Assembly (NCBI GenBank): GCA_036936605.1
Contig: JAUPFV010000005.1
Coordinates: forward strand, 3,461,670-3,525,669
From: Limnanthes douglasii subsp. nivea
Taxonomy: Eukaryota; Streptophyta; Magnoliopsida; Brassicales; Limnanthaceae
Direction: 5' to 3'
DNA: 64,000 nucleotides
Part shown: piece after piece, positions 12,278 to 22,522 of the stretch
How the letters are laid out: every line of letters starts with the position of its first letter
Position numbering within the stretch: the first letter of the stretch is position 1
Program-made: the position numbers and the translations under genes
Notes under the pieces: generated by a model
The model's input: the letters and a program-made list of their open reading frames with translations, nothing else
What the model was told of the DNA's origin: nothing
Databases searched by the model: none

Positions 12278-12319
12278 GGGAAACGCTAAATCGAGACCCG
12301 TTTTGGTTATAACGAGACC
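12278..12319 (+). repeat. left terminal inverted repeat
   Basis: It begins GGGAAACGCTAAATCGAGAC, directly after the target duplication, and pairs with the reverse complement of 13601-13642. Confidence 0.7.
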
Positions 12320-12381
12320 ATGTTATAATGACACCTTCTTCAGCTATAATGAGACCCCAAATTTTACTAAAATACCCTTAA

Positions 12382-12440
12382 TATATAAACCTTTTTCAAC
12401 CGACTATCTCTCTTCTCTCTTTTCTCTTTTCTCTTTTTAA
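12382..12440 (+). promoter_or_regulatory. relic core promoter of the H2B pseudogene
   Basis: A TATATAAA box at 12382-12389 lies about 160 bp before the former start codon. It is followed by a pyrimidine-rich tract (CTCTCTTCTCTCTTTTCTC and more, about 12407-12440), as in plant 5' leaders. This suggests a genomic copy with its promoter, not a retrocopy. Confidence 0.45.
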
Positions 12441-12548
12441 TCAAATTCAAGTTGCAGCTCGCATCTCACCAATCAAAATTAGAAAATTATTTCTCTTCTC
12501 CAATTAATCTCTCTCTCTAAAGAACTCATTTCCTAATCAAAATCAACA

Positions 12549-12982
12549 ATAGCACCCAAAGCAGAAAAGAAGCAGACTGAGAAGAAGGTCGCCAAGAAAT
12601 ATCCCTTCGTCGACGTAGCAGCTGAGAAGAAACCAAAGGTCAGAAAGAAGTTACCAAAAGAAGCTGGCGCCGAAGCTGATAAAAAGAAGAAACGATCCAA
12701 GAAAGCGTCGAGACCTACAAGATCTACATCTTCAAGATCTTGAAGCAGGTTCATCCCGATATCGGTATTTCCAGCAAAGCTATGGGAATCATGAATAGTT
12801 TCATCAACGATATCTTCCAAAAATTGGATGGTGAGTCTGCGAAGCTTGCGAGGTACAACAAGAAACCGACTATCACTTCAAGGGAAATCCAAACTGCGGT
12901 GAGGTTTGTGTTGTCTGGTGAATTGGCTAAACATGTTGTATCTGAAAGAATGAAGGCTGTTACAAAGTTTACAAGTTCTTAG
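12549..12982 (+). pseudogene. histone H2B pseudogene
   Basis: H2B is a core histone of the nucleosome. The Lys/Pro-rich N-terminal tail starts at 12549 as IAPKAEKK, where the usual MAPKAEKK start codon ATG has become ATA. The tail continues through KKLPKEAG to about 12700. A one-base deletion around 12702-12706 then shifts the frame. From about 12707 the histone fold is intact in the new frame, with [49 protein letters not shown] and the terminal AVTKFTSS stop at 12980-12982. Total length would be about 144 residues, normal for plant H2B. It is intronless, as plant H2B genes are. Start loss plus frameshift make it a pseudogene. It lies inside the inverted-repeat element. Confidence 0.93.
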
Positions 12983-13600
12983 GTTATGGAAATTGGGGAT
13001 TTGGGGTTTCTGGTTGTAAATTTAATTCAAACTTAGAAATCGATGTGTTGATTTCTTTCTTGTGGTTTTGTGATCTGATTGATGTTTCTGATTTCGCTAT
13101 TAATCAAAGATCTTGATTTCAAATATTGATATCTTTGATTTTTTTTAAATTGTAGCTCGCGTCTTATCTTGCCATCAAGATTATCGGGTTTCGAACAATA
13201 CTATCAGGCTGGGAAATATTTTCATAGTTACTAGTTTATTTCTTAAAATAAAATTATACAAATTATTGGGTCCACAGATTACTTCATTGAAATATAATTC
13301 TGTAAAAAAAATTGGCTCTTCGACTAGCATGATTCATTCTTTTTACGCTAATGAAAAATCGGAATGTTCCACAAGGCAATATTAAAATATAATTAAAAAA
13401 TAGAGAGGAGTTTTATTAAAGAAGAGGAAGAAAATAGTTAGATTTTAATGTAATTCATTCTTTGGGTATTAGATTAGTTTTAGAGAGAAATTTGGTTGGA
13501 GAAGAGGAAGAAAATTGTTTAGATTTTTAGTCAAAACTTGGTTTTATATGATGGGTAAAATAGTCATTTTACATAAAGTAAAATAAAAAGTTTGATTTAA

Positions 13601-13642
13601 GGTCTCATTATAGCCAAATGGAGTCTAAATATAACCTTGCCC
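13601..13642 (-). repeat. right terminal inverted repeat
   Basis: Read on the minus strand it begins GGGCAAGGTTATATTTAGAC and includes GGCTATAATGAGACC. It is followed on the plus strand by the second 9-bp target copy. Confidence 0.7.
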
Positions 13643-13651
13643 ATTGAAATA

Positions 13652-14716
13652 TGATGACAAAAAATGTATAATATAAATAAATTGACAATTATTAAAAAAT
13701 TAATTAATTTCTTTCAATGGACGTTTGAAAAATATTCAAGTGAATAATAGATGATAAAAGTTTAAGTTTTTTGGAAATAAATTGAAAATTCTTTAGTCTT
13801 TTCTAAGTTTTTATATCGTTGTGAATTTTTCACTTGTTTCATTAATTTGTTTTGAAATTAAGAAATTTATTCTTGATTTCTATCATTGGAAAATATTAGT
13901 TGATCATATTTTTAAAATTGTGACATTTTGCTTAAAACATAGCAAATATGTAAGTGTGAGTAATTTTATCGAATGATATTTATTATTAATTTTATATTAC
14001 TTCCATACTAATTTGATGGTTAATTTAGTTTAATAATGAATAAAATACTCTATTGTGTTCAATCTTGTGTTTATTAGAAAATTGAGAAGTAATAAAACAA
14101 AAATGAGTTAAATTACAAAAATGAGCTATATTTCACGAGAGATAAAAATCCAAAAACTTGAAAAAAGAGGTTTAAAAGAAGATAGATAAATAAATAGATC
14201 AAGTTTTGAAAATATAACTCAAACCATGTTAAAAAAAATAAATTAACGGGTTATGCTAAAAATTGTACACATTTTGTTGGATCTCGTACCGTTTTGTTAG
14301 ATTTTTCACGAAAATTTAGACAATTTTATACTTTTCAGAAAAACAAGGTATAAAAGAAGATTGATAGATCTCTCACAAACGTTTTCCCTTTTTTTCTATA
14401 AACCTCTCAAGACATCTCAAGTAACCGAAGATCAAAACACCTTATTTTTTGAATCCAACCTGACAATAACATCAAGGTATATCATACAAGTTTAATAGTG
14501 TAATTTTTATTCGATTTTGTTTTGTATTTTCATAGATATTTAGGTTTGAATTTCTGTTTTCAAAAATTTGGATTTTTTATGGTTTGAATTGTTATTTTGA
14601 TTTTATAGGCTAGTATTGTTTGTGAGTTATGGATCTGTGTTTTCTGTATAATTTCGAGCAAAATGGTGCATGGTTGAGTGTTTTCATTTTCTGAATTGGA
14701 GGATTCTGGAAGTGCG
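13652..14716. other. unassigned AT-rich interval
   Basis: No gene or known repeat family was recognised. The sequence is highly AT-rich with scattered A and T runs. Confidence 0.4.
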
Positions 14717-14773
14717 TTCGTCGCACGGCATGTGAGACTAGGCCTGTTATAATCGCACATGTCGTGCGATGAA
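14717..14773. other. GC-rich inverted repeat (hairpin)
   Basis: Arms of 21 bp (14717-14737 and 14753-14773) pair at 18 of 21 positions around a 15-bp loop. The core is TCGCACGGCATGTG against CACATGTCGTGCGA. It stands out in AT-rich DNA. Confidence 0.8.
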
Positions 14774-15782
14774 GAATGATGTCTATCACAAACATGTATG
14801 CGACATATCAACCAATAAATCCATGGTTTGTTCTAAAAATTTTCAAACGGTCTCTTTCTTTGTGCAATTTACAATTTATTATTTCTTTACTCATTTGATA
14901 AATGTGATTAGTACTAGTTTATTAACTATTATACTAAATTTGATGCTTTATTTGTTAAATCCATATGGTACGAATAAAAATGACTGTTACTAATATGCAG
15001 GGTTTACAAAATACGACCACCGATGCATCGGTGGCTAGATAGGTGGTCCTTATGAAGGACTCGTTTGGATCGTGTACAAAAAATTGATTGCGTCATGACG
15101 GTGTAGTTGATAATTCTAGTGATTATAATGGGTGGGTTGTGGCTGGCAGCAATGGTCATGCGTCATCTAAGCATAAATTACTTGAGGATGAGTTCGAGCG
15201 GGTCAATGCCCACATCTCTCGATGATATCCTCCTTACACCCGCCACGAGGCGTATAACATTATCCACAAATATGTAAGTTTCTTTACAACTTTAGTATTT
15301 TAAACTATACTATTTTACTTTAGTTTCAGCATATTTTTAATCTATAACTTTATTATTTATAGTTTTTGTATTTATTAGATATTGTAGGCAAGGGTCAGCT
15401 TGTGTTGCTACTCCAATTATGAAAGTCTCCTGAATCGGGACTTGTACCATCAGACTAGATTCTAGGCTAAGGTTATGGGTGAAGAGTTTTAAGAATGCTC
15501 AGGGGTGATTTTGTGTTACGAAGATCTCTTAGTGCCAAAATAGACTTAAGAACTTAGCTAAAGAATATTTTTAGAGAGAGAAAGTAAGTAGCAGCTTAAG
15601 TAGAGAGAGAAAGTAGTATTCTATTCATCTCGGGATCTATGAAGCGTGTCTGGTCCTTTTATAGTATAATTGTGGGTCTCACACGCTTTAATTCCCGTTT
15701 ATTACATCTTTGGTCCCTATATCTTTTCACCTTCTCATAATAGCTATCTCTTTTATAGTCTATACAATTATCCCCTAATATA
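14774..15782. other. unassigned interval
   Basis: 15000-15260 is less AT-rich and has short open stretches with stops, which may be a decayed coding region. No family could be named. 15400-15700 contains GA-rich tracts (AGAGAGAGAAAGTA twice). Confidence 0.35.
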
Positions 15783-15860
15783 ATTTCTTCTTTACAATTC
15801 TCTCCTAACAAACTTCTTCTTTACCATTCTCTCCTAACAAACTTCTTCTTTGCAATTTTA
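15783..15860. repeat. short tandem repeat, about 28-bp unit
   Basis: Three imperfect copies of a unit containing ACTTCTTCTTTACCATTCTC lie head to tail, the last one partial. Confidence 0.75.
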
Positions 15861-15880
15861 CCATGTCTTTTATTCTCCCT

Positions 15881-16176
15881 CATCAGTAGCCCCCTAGTCC
15901 TAGTGAAAATATTTTCACTGGGTCTGCAAAGAAATCTCCGTTGCTCATTTCAATCCTCCTCGAAGATCCACTCCCTCGAACATATTCTCCTCGGATAACT
16001 CCGCTTTTAACTGCTAAATTTCTCCTCGAAAATCCGCTCCCTCGAACATGCTTTAAGTGCTACATGTCCCTTCGAAAAAATGTCTCCCAAACAAATATAT
16101 CCTTAGAATATAGACTACGTTTTACATCATATTAACCAGTAGCCCCCCAATCCTTGCAATATCTTAGCAAGGATTG
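15881..16176. repeat. LTR-like segment with two CAGTAGCCCCC-hairpin modules
   Basis: CAGTAGCCCCC occurs at about 15884 and 16137. Each copy is followed at once by an inverted repeat. The first is the perfect 18-bp palindrome AGTGAAAATATTTTCACT (15902-15919). The second has 10-bp arms CAATCCTTGC and GCAAGGATTG (16148-16157, 16167-16176) with a 9-bp loop. Repeated CTCCCTCGAACAT segments lie between them. The AGTAGCCCCC motif is familiar from plant gypsy LTRs, so a decayed LTR is the best guess. Confidence 0.5.
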
Positions 16177-16364
16177 ACTCAGGCCTTGGTAATATTGCTC
16201 GTCAGAATTCGCTGTATCAGCATATCATAACCACCAATAATAGGCTAATACATTACAAAGATTGAATCAAACAGATATGACGTCAGCAGTCGTACTTTCT
16301 TGTCAGCGCATCTTTTTAGAGATCGTTTCATATGAGATTTAAATGTTATTTAGTAATGGGAATT

Positions 16365-16874
16365 TCTTGAAATCGTTAAGAGAAATTAATAAGAAAAAAG
16401 TAAAAAAAAATCTGAAGAGGAAAATGGAATATGAGAATTAAGAATTGTATACTATATTTGAGAAAGATACTTCCTGGAACTACTAATTCATCAAGAAAAT
16501 AATATATATATATATATATATGAAGGTTCATTGACTAGATTAGTCATCTCTGTATTTGCATCGACATCTAGTTTTAACTTTGTCATTTGTTGATGATAAT
16601 TTAAGGGGATTAATGACACCTCATGAAGAGTATTTATTGGTAACCCTTGTTATAGTTGGAGTTGTAGCCATAAGGATAATATTTAAGACTGTAATATTAA
16701 CTAATGTATTTTATAAGAAAGTATATGAATGACAAAAATCTAGTTAGTTTTGTTTGACAATCAACTGATTGCGTCGGGGAAGTGGATCTAAATGTATATG
16801 TCGAGAAAAATGAAATATATAATATTGTGATTATATTATTTATGATCATCAATGTTCTAAGGTCTTATAATGTC
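16365..16874 (+). pseudogene. gypsy gag-protease remnant, plus strand (copy 1)
   Basis: It is recognisable only by alignment with the better copy at 40850-41395. The shared landmarks are TGTATACTAT..TTGAGAAAGATAC, CTAATTCATCAAGAAAA, GATAATTTAAGGGGATTAATGACACCTC and ATCTAGTTAGTTTTG, though the longer runs differ by substitutions. The protease DTG site is destroyed here. A (TA)n run at 16501-16521 interrupts the region. The 3' part forms one arm of an inverted repeat. Confidence 0.65.
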
Positions 16875-17556
16875 ATTTTTGGTTGACTTTGATCACACGA
16901 AATTGAGGCAACTAAAAGAACCGTTGAAGTCTAACTAAAAGAAGGAAGAAGCTCGTTAGAGTTGATGCACCGCTCAAATGATTTTCTAACCCTAACAAAT
17001 TTCCTATAAGATAATTGTTTTACTGAAAGGATCAAGGCTGCTCATTTGGTCCTGGGTCATGATTTGGGCTTATCAACCAATTACCAAATTCTCAAATCTC
17101 CAAATGATAAGTAGGGAAACTAATTGTATAAAATTGTTATTAAGCGTGTGTCATAACATTAAGTTATTACATTGTTGGTGTGGAGAAGGCTTATACGAAG
17201 GGTAATTTTCTATTGTAAAAAGAACGAATTGATTTAGAGTGGAGAATAAAGAGATAATCGAGTTGCTTCAGTTATTATTTAGAAAGATAGTCTCATCATG
17301 CATTAAATGAACCGTCGTTAGTAAAACTTTCTTAGAAACGAATTATAGGCTATCTTTATCTTAATGGGTCTAATGGACCAAACCAAAACATTATAAGACC
17401 TCAGAACATTGATGATCATAAATAATATAATCACAATATTATATATTTCATTTTTCTCGACATATACATTTTGATCCACTTCCCCGACCCAATCAGTTGA
17501 TTGTCAAACAAAACTAACTAGATTTTTGTCATTCATATACTTTCTTATAAAATATA
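16704..17556. repeat. large inverted repeat, arms about 165-170 bp
   Basis: Arm 1 (16704-16874) and arm 2 (17389-17556) are reverse complements with only a few mismatches. Arm 1 runs TATTTTATAAGAAAGTATAT to AAGGTCTTATAATG. Arm 2 starts CATTATAAGACCTCAGAAC and ends CTTATAAAATA. The spacer of about 515 bp (16875-17388) has no recognised gene. Arm 1 continues the gag-protease remnant, so the arm is retrotransposon sequence copied in inverse. A transcript would fold into a long hairpin. Confidence 0.85.
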
Positions 17557-19082
17557 TACTTATTGGAATAAATATAAATAAACTATTACAATAAAATAAT
17601 AATACAAAATAACTAAAAATATTTATTGGTTTTAGTTCGAAATATCATTTGAATATTTCTGACCTCATCAATTATTTAAACATATATAGTCGATAAGCTT
17701 TATATATATATTAAAACACTTGGTAGCGTATTTTTTTAGTTGACATATTTTAGAAATATACAATATAAACAAGTGTTCTATTCGATGAGAGCTTTATCCA
17801 TTCGTAATTAAAATAAAAAAAAAATTATTGGTTACTCGTCAATAATATTTAAATTATATTTTATTTACGTTTGGGTTTGGGTTACTAATTACTATTTATA
17901 TTTGTCTAACATAAAATTTGGATAACATATTTTATAAATAAATCTAAATATATTTTAAAGTGATTTTACTTTTTAATTTCCAATATCTAAACTAATGGCT
18001 GAAATAACTGAAAAAGTCGTTCTTTTTTAGACCATATTACCTATAAAAAATTGCGTTCGGTTCTACTTTTCTTTTTTTTAAAAGTAATATGTTTCGAAGT
18101 TCTAGAAAACTTAGATTTCACCCAAAAATGATAGATGTGATATGTCTTATTCAACACATTCATGATGCATTTTTTATGTTTACCAAAAACGTTAATGAGT
18201 TTGTTTTATATTTCGTTCGTCAACAATTTTAGCCAAAATCAATTGTTAAATTTTCCAAAGTTTTTGGTTTAAAATGTATGTTATAGGTGCCAATTATGCC
18301 AAATTATTTATATTAGATTCTCTAGACATGCAATGAAATATTATTTTGAAATCGTCATAAATGTGGCAAAATACGACCCGTATTTGGTTATAGGTCTAGT
18401 AAAATACACTTTCAACAACCGAAAAATGATTTTGGTCGTTTTTTGGTTTATATGTATTATATGAGATTGTCACTCACCGTAATATCAACTATCGTGGACT
18501 ACAATCACCATTTTTTAAGTTTGGCGAGTATACTCTAGGCTCAGTGACAACATGGATAAAAAATATTGACAAACAACTCATATTCATAATTATAATAGGA
18601 CAAAAGATTTATATTATAGATGAAGAATTCTTGCAGTCGTTTACGTATGTGGTAGATCTAGCATCTATAAAACCATCTTGAATAAAAACGGAAGGTGATT
18701 GACACCAAAAATGTTAATCGCCCTTTTAAGTTGGTTGTTCGACCAGTCAAACGTGATGATAAAAGGATGTTATCGTCTGGTGCAAATAACTATGCATCAG
18801 TTGAATATTTGAAAGGACATACATATATAAAAAAGGAATAAAAAACTAACAGTTGAAGAATTGACGACTATAGAAATACGTCATAAATATATATTATGCC
18901 CTAAACAAGGTTGATGCAGATAATGCATCCAACATTCATAGAGTTACGAACATATAATTAGTTGAAAGAAATGGTTTGTCCCAAATATATTATTTGTTAG
19001 CTAAATTATATATGCATACATACATGCAATGGTATTGGAAGAGCAATGAATGATCCTATTTCATAACCGATTTTGTTTACAT
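17557..19082. other. unassigned AT-rich interval
   Basis: No gene was recognised. 18480-18900 has a more even composition, but all frames are broken by stops and no family motif was seen. Confidence 0.4.
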
Positions 19083-19232
19083 CTAATTAACATTAATTTA
19101 TTATAGATGTTTCCATGATTGCTTATCATGGACAGTACGTATAAGATGATTAAATATCTAATAAACATTAATTTATTATAGATGTTTCCATGATTGCTTA
19201 TCATGGACATTACGTATAAGATGATTAAATAT
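19083..19232. repeat. 75-bp tandem duplication
   Basis: Two copies start at 19083 (CTAATTAACATT) and 19158 (CTAATAAACATT) and differ at about two positions. Each contains the small hairpin CCATGATTGCTTATCATGG. Confidence 0.9.
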
Positions 19233-19384
19233 GAGATGTCATAGTTTGAATTAATTAGATTTACCTCCACGAACTTATTATTTTTTATTGGATTCATATT
19301 TATGATAAATGAGAGGAAATAAAGTAGGAATGAATGTTGATCTCTTGCGAATCTAAAAAAATAAAATTAAACACCGTTATCAGC

Positions 19385-21012
19385 ATTTTGTAATTCTTTA
19401 TGCAATATGGTGGGAGGCTATTAAACCACTTCATTGTCATCCTCTTATGTTCATGGTAAAGGCTTGATAGTCCATGTCACTGTCCTCTCGATATTGCAAC
19501 ATCTCACTGTTAAATTGATGATTGTGGTGTTCCAAATCTCCTTTACCATTATATTTATTTATATTCTTGTCGTCATAGTATGGTGTCATGAGTCAGTACA
19601 ATATCTCGGGGGCTAGTACGGAATCATCATCTACCTTAAGCTCTTCATCCTTTTAGATATCTTAAATATTATCCATAAACGAGTAAGATTTATTGAACAA
19701 TGGTCTTTTCCACTTCGCACACTTTGATTTGGCTTTGATCTTCGCTCGTCCTAGTTGTTTGGAATTGGTTGGGTATATCATGGTTTATATATCGGGACGT
19801 CATGTATTTATCCAGGTACATCATAGTGTCGATGCCCTTGAGCTGAGATATCCTAGTGGATATCTTTTGTGCCTTGAGGCATGCTCGGTTGGGCTGCTTG
19901 ACCTTCATAACTAAATCGAATGTAATTTATGTACGAATGATAACCTGACATGGGCATATAGCCCGACGTTATTGGTGCATACATTGTCCTTATTATTGAT
20001 GAATTGTAGGAATTCATAATTATTGGACGATCATATCTTTCTTTTCAGCTTCCGTCATGGTTTCTGATTTGTTGCCTTCTTTCCTAGTTCGGTTGGACAC
20101 CAGGGTTATGATCTTCTTCTTGATTATTTTGCGTTTTCTTCGCCTTTGGTCCATGTCACCTGATCATATGTCACAGCTTTCTTTTTTCACTTTCCCATAC
20201 CATTCTCATGTCCTTCTAGTTTTCATGATTCCTTTTTCCACACATGTCTCGTGATGATATTAAAATTTCATCATCACCTTATTCCTAGTTTGTTAGTTTT
20301 TCTGTCCGGGCTACAAACTGAAACTAGGAACCTTAACAGGGAGTTGTTTCTAGCAGTACTTAAAATCTTTTTCTTTCTCGCTTCTCAAGTGTTGAGGCAG
20401 ACGCTCGATCTAATTTTTTGCTAATTATTTTGTCTCCTTCTCTCATATGGTTCGACTACGGATGAATGTGGTTGTTGATTCGATGGAGGCTCTATCACCA
20501 TCTCCTCGCCAACCGATAAATACACATTCTCGACCTCTTTCACATATCGGGTTTTGAATTTCTTTTGGTCTTGATAAAAATAAAACTTGGAAATGCTTTT
20601 GGTCTTGATAAAAATAAGACTTATCAAGTTTCCACGTATGACATAAACTGATGTGGTAAATTCGTGATCCCTCTGTCTTGGTAGAAGTGGAGAGAGTTAT
20701 AAGTAAATTTGGTGGTTGCTTAAAATTGAGTAAATGATACTAAGTGTGACTGATGAATCTATATTTCTATATAGATTATGCTACAAAAAAACAAAATATC
20801 TCCGAAAATATTAGATATAATACTCTAACAATTAAAACAGTTTACTATGTGTTTAAATCAGTTAGAGTAATCCTTTAAACGAGTCAAATCCAAATATTTA
20901 TATGTTTTTTATAAAACATTTGAAGTTAAAAAATTCATGTGAACTATTTAGACCTTTATTATTACTAATAAAATAAATATAAATCACCATTAAATTACAT
21001 AACAATTTAATT
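19385..21012 (-). pseudogene. gag: gypsy family X, truncated gag and 5' region (copy 1)
   Basis: The minus strand carries a Retrotrans_gag signature, MKWFNSLPPYCIKNYKM, at 19385-19435. N-terminal to it lie a Pro/Tyr-rich linker (about 19740-20000) and a Lys/Glu-rich region (about 20100-20540). The untranslated region and probable LTR follow to about 21012. Frames change repeatedly. The gag stops just after the signature and no pol follows, so the copy is truncated. Related copies are at 38690-39590, 45460-45960 and 46400-47376 plus 57198-57845. A 36-bp duplication of TTTTGGTCTTGATAAAAATAA lies at 20563-20629. Confidence 0.72.
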
Positions 21013-21168
21013 ACATAACAATTGGCGTATAGGTTTTCTGATTCCCGACTGGTACAGAAAATGAGTCTTCTTCTTCCTCAAATATTTGGTTTCTTTGCTC
21101 ATTTAATGGTGGTTAATTTATCTATCATCACTCCTTCTAACTTTCTCCTGGTTGCTATCATCTCCATC

Positions 21169-22460
21169 ATGGAGATATATAACAATGATATATTTGAAGA
21201 AGATAGTTTCCCTGTTCTTAACTCAAGAAACAAAGGCCAAGATAAAAAAAGTTGTTAGCCTAAGGACATTTGCTGATGTTGTTAAAGATAGTAAGATGGA
21301 TTTGTCTAAGGATCCGAGCATGGATCCGGAAAGAGTTACCAGCAATATGGATCATATATCAATTCAGTTTTCTAAAGAAGTTAAAAATCACCTAAATCGT
21401 TTAGCAAAAATCATTGTCATTGGAAAATTTTCGCTTGGCGTACCAAAAACGAGTATTATGGATCAGTTCTTGTCGTCTTTCAAGTTTAAATATGGTTATA
21501 GCATAAGCAAATGGGACTCGAGGCATTTAATTATGGAGTTCGACTCAAGTGATGACGTTGCTAAGGTCTGGGCTAAGGGTGTCTGGCAAGTTGGGAGTTC
21601 GACGATGAGGATCCTTCGGTGGAAGCCTGATCTTGACGTTAAGTATGAATCCCCCATTTCACTAGTTTGGTTCAAATCAAGGAAGATTCCTGAGTTTCTT
21701 TACAACAGGAAAATACTTACTCAAGTTATGGCTACTTTAGGTACTCTTTACAAGATAGAATTTGCGGAAAAAATAGAAGTTTGAGTAATGCGGTGTTTGG
21801 TTTGGTAGAGTTGGATGTTTCTGCGAAAATACATAACAAAATATGGGTTGGCTTCGATACAAATGATGGTTGTTGGCTTCCTATCTCCTATAAAAAAATT
21901 CCTAGTTATTGTCCATCTTGTTATCATCTTGCTTGAAGAAGAAAAAAATTCAAGAAAGTAGAAATGTTGATACAGAAAAAGATATGAATGCAAATGTTAT
22001 TGATTTGTCTGTAAAAGATTCTAATAATGTGAAAGAGTACAAGAATAGTGAAGAAAGTTACAATGGCAAGCCTAAGTAGAATAAGGTTTATGTTCCTAAA
22101 GTTAAACCTATGGTAGTTGATAATATCTGTGCGCCTTCAGTAGTCTTTGGAAACTTGAACATCAGTAATGATGGATTGAGCTTCAACAAGGTTCTCCAAA
22201 GTCCTCTTGATGTTAACCTGGTGCATGAGTGACAACAAGATTCTGTTAATGACAATTCTAATCAAGTGGAAGATATTGAAATAATAGATGCCTTAAAGAA
22301 TCTTAATAAGGATGCTAAAATTTCTCAAGATTTTAGCAACCATGAAGATACCTTAACTAACGTAGACAACATTGGAAGTGAATGCACTTCTCCTACCAAC
22401 CAAGGATTCAGAAACATCCTGAAAAAAGAAGCTAAAAACTGTAAGTCAAAGACCAACTAA
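21169..22460 (+). pseudogene. LINE D ORF1, DUF4283-type nucleic-acid-binding protein
   Basis: ORF1 proteins of plant L1 elements bind element RNA. The first ATG, at 21169, opens MEIYNNDIFEEDSFPVLNS. An A-rich tract near 21240-21250 shifts the frame. The next open stretch (to 21783) holds FADVVKD and then a DUF4283-like domain with FKYGYSISKWDSRHLIMEF and KGVWQVG. A remnant of the zinc knuckle, YCPSCYHLA, follows in another frame at about 21905-21935. An acidic Asn/Ser-rich tail reaches about 22460. Stops and at least two frameshifts break it. Confidence 0.75.
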
Positions 22461-22522
22461 AAGGGCTCTTAAATCTCTAAATATTTAAAGGATAAAGAAA
22501 AGGTACAAGTCAACATCTGATC

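Larger units (their letters stand above)
12278..13642. mobile_element. Pack-MULE-like inverted-repeat element carrying histone H2B
   Basis: The element has terminal inverted repeats of about 42 bp (12278-12319 and 13601-13642). They match at roughly 31 of 42 positions by eye, both start GGG reading inward, and both contain TATAA(C/T)GAGACC. The 9-bp direct repeat ATTGAAATA flanks it exactly at 12269-12277 and 13643-13651. Nine-base target duplications and TIRs starting with G are typical of Mutator-like elements. MULEs that capture genes are called Pack-MULEs. No transposase is present, so it is non-autonomous. The cargo is an H2B pseudogene with its promoter-like upstream region. The TIRs also contain GAGACC repeats at 12313 and 12345. 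Confidence 0.68.

Noticed and set aside
12533..12820. Minus-strand open stretch across the H2B pseudogene
   Set aside because: Antisense reading of a Lys-rich histone tail gives Phe/Leu-rich nonsense. The histone on plus explains the sequence.
15000..15260. Possible coding remnant with YPPYTRHEAYNIIHKYV
   Set aside because: Frames are broken and no family could be recognised, so it is left unassigned.
16501..16521. (TA)n microsatellite
   Set aside because: Real but only about 10 units, ordinary for AT-rich plant DNA. It is mentioned only inside the gag-protease remnant.
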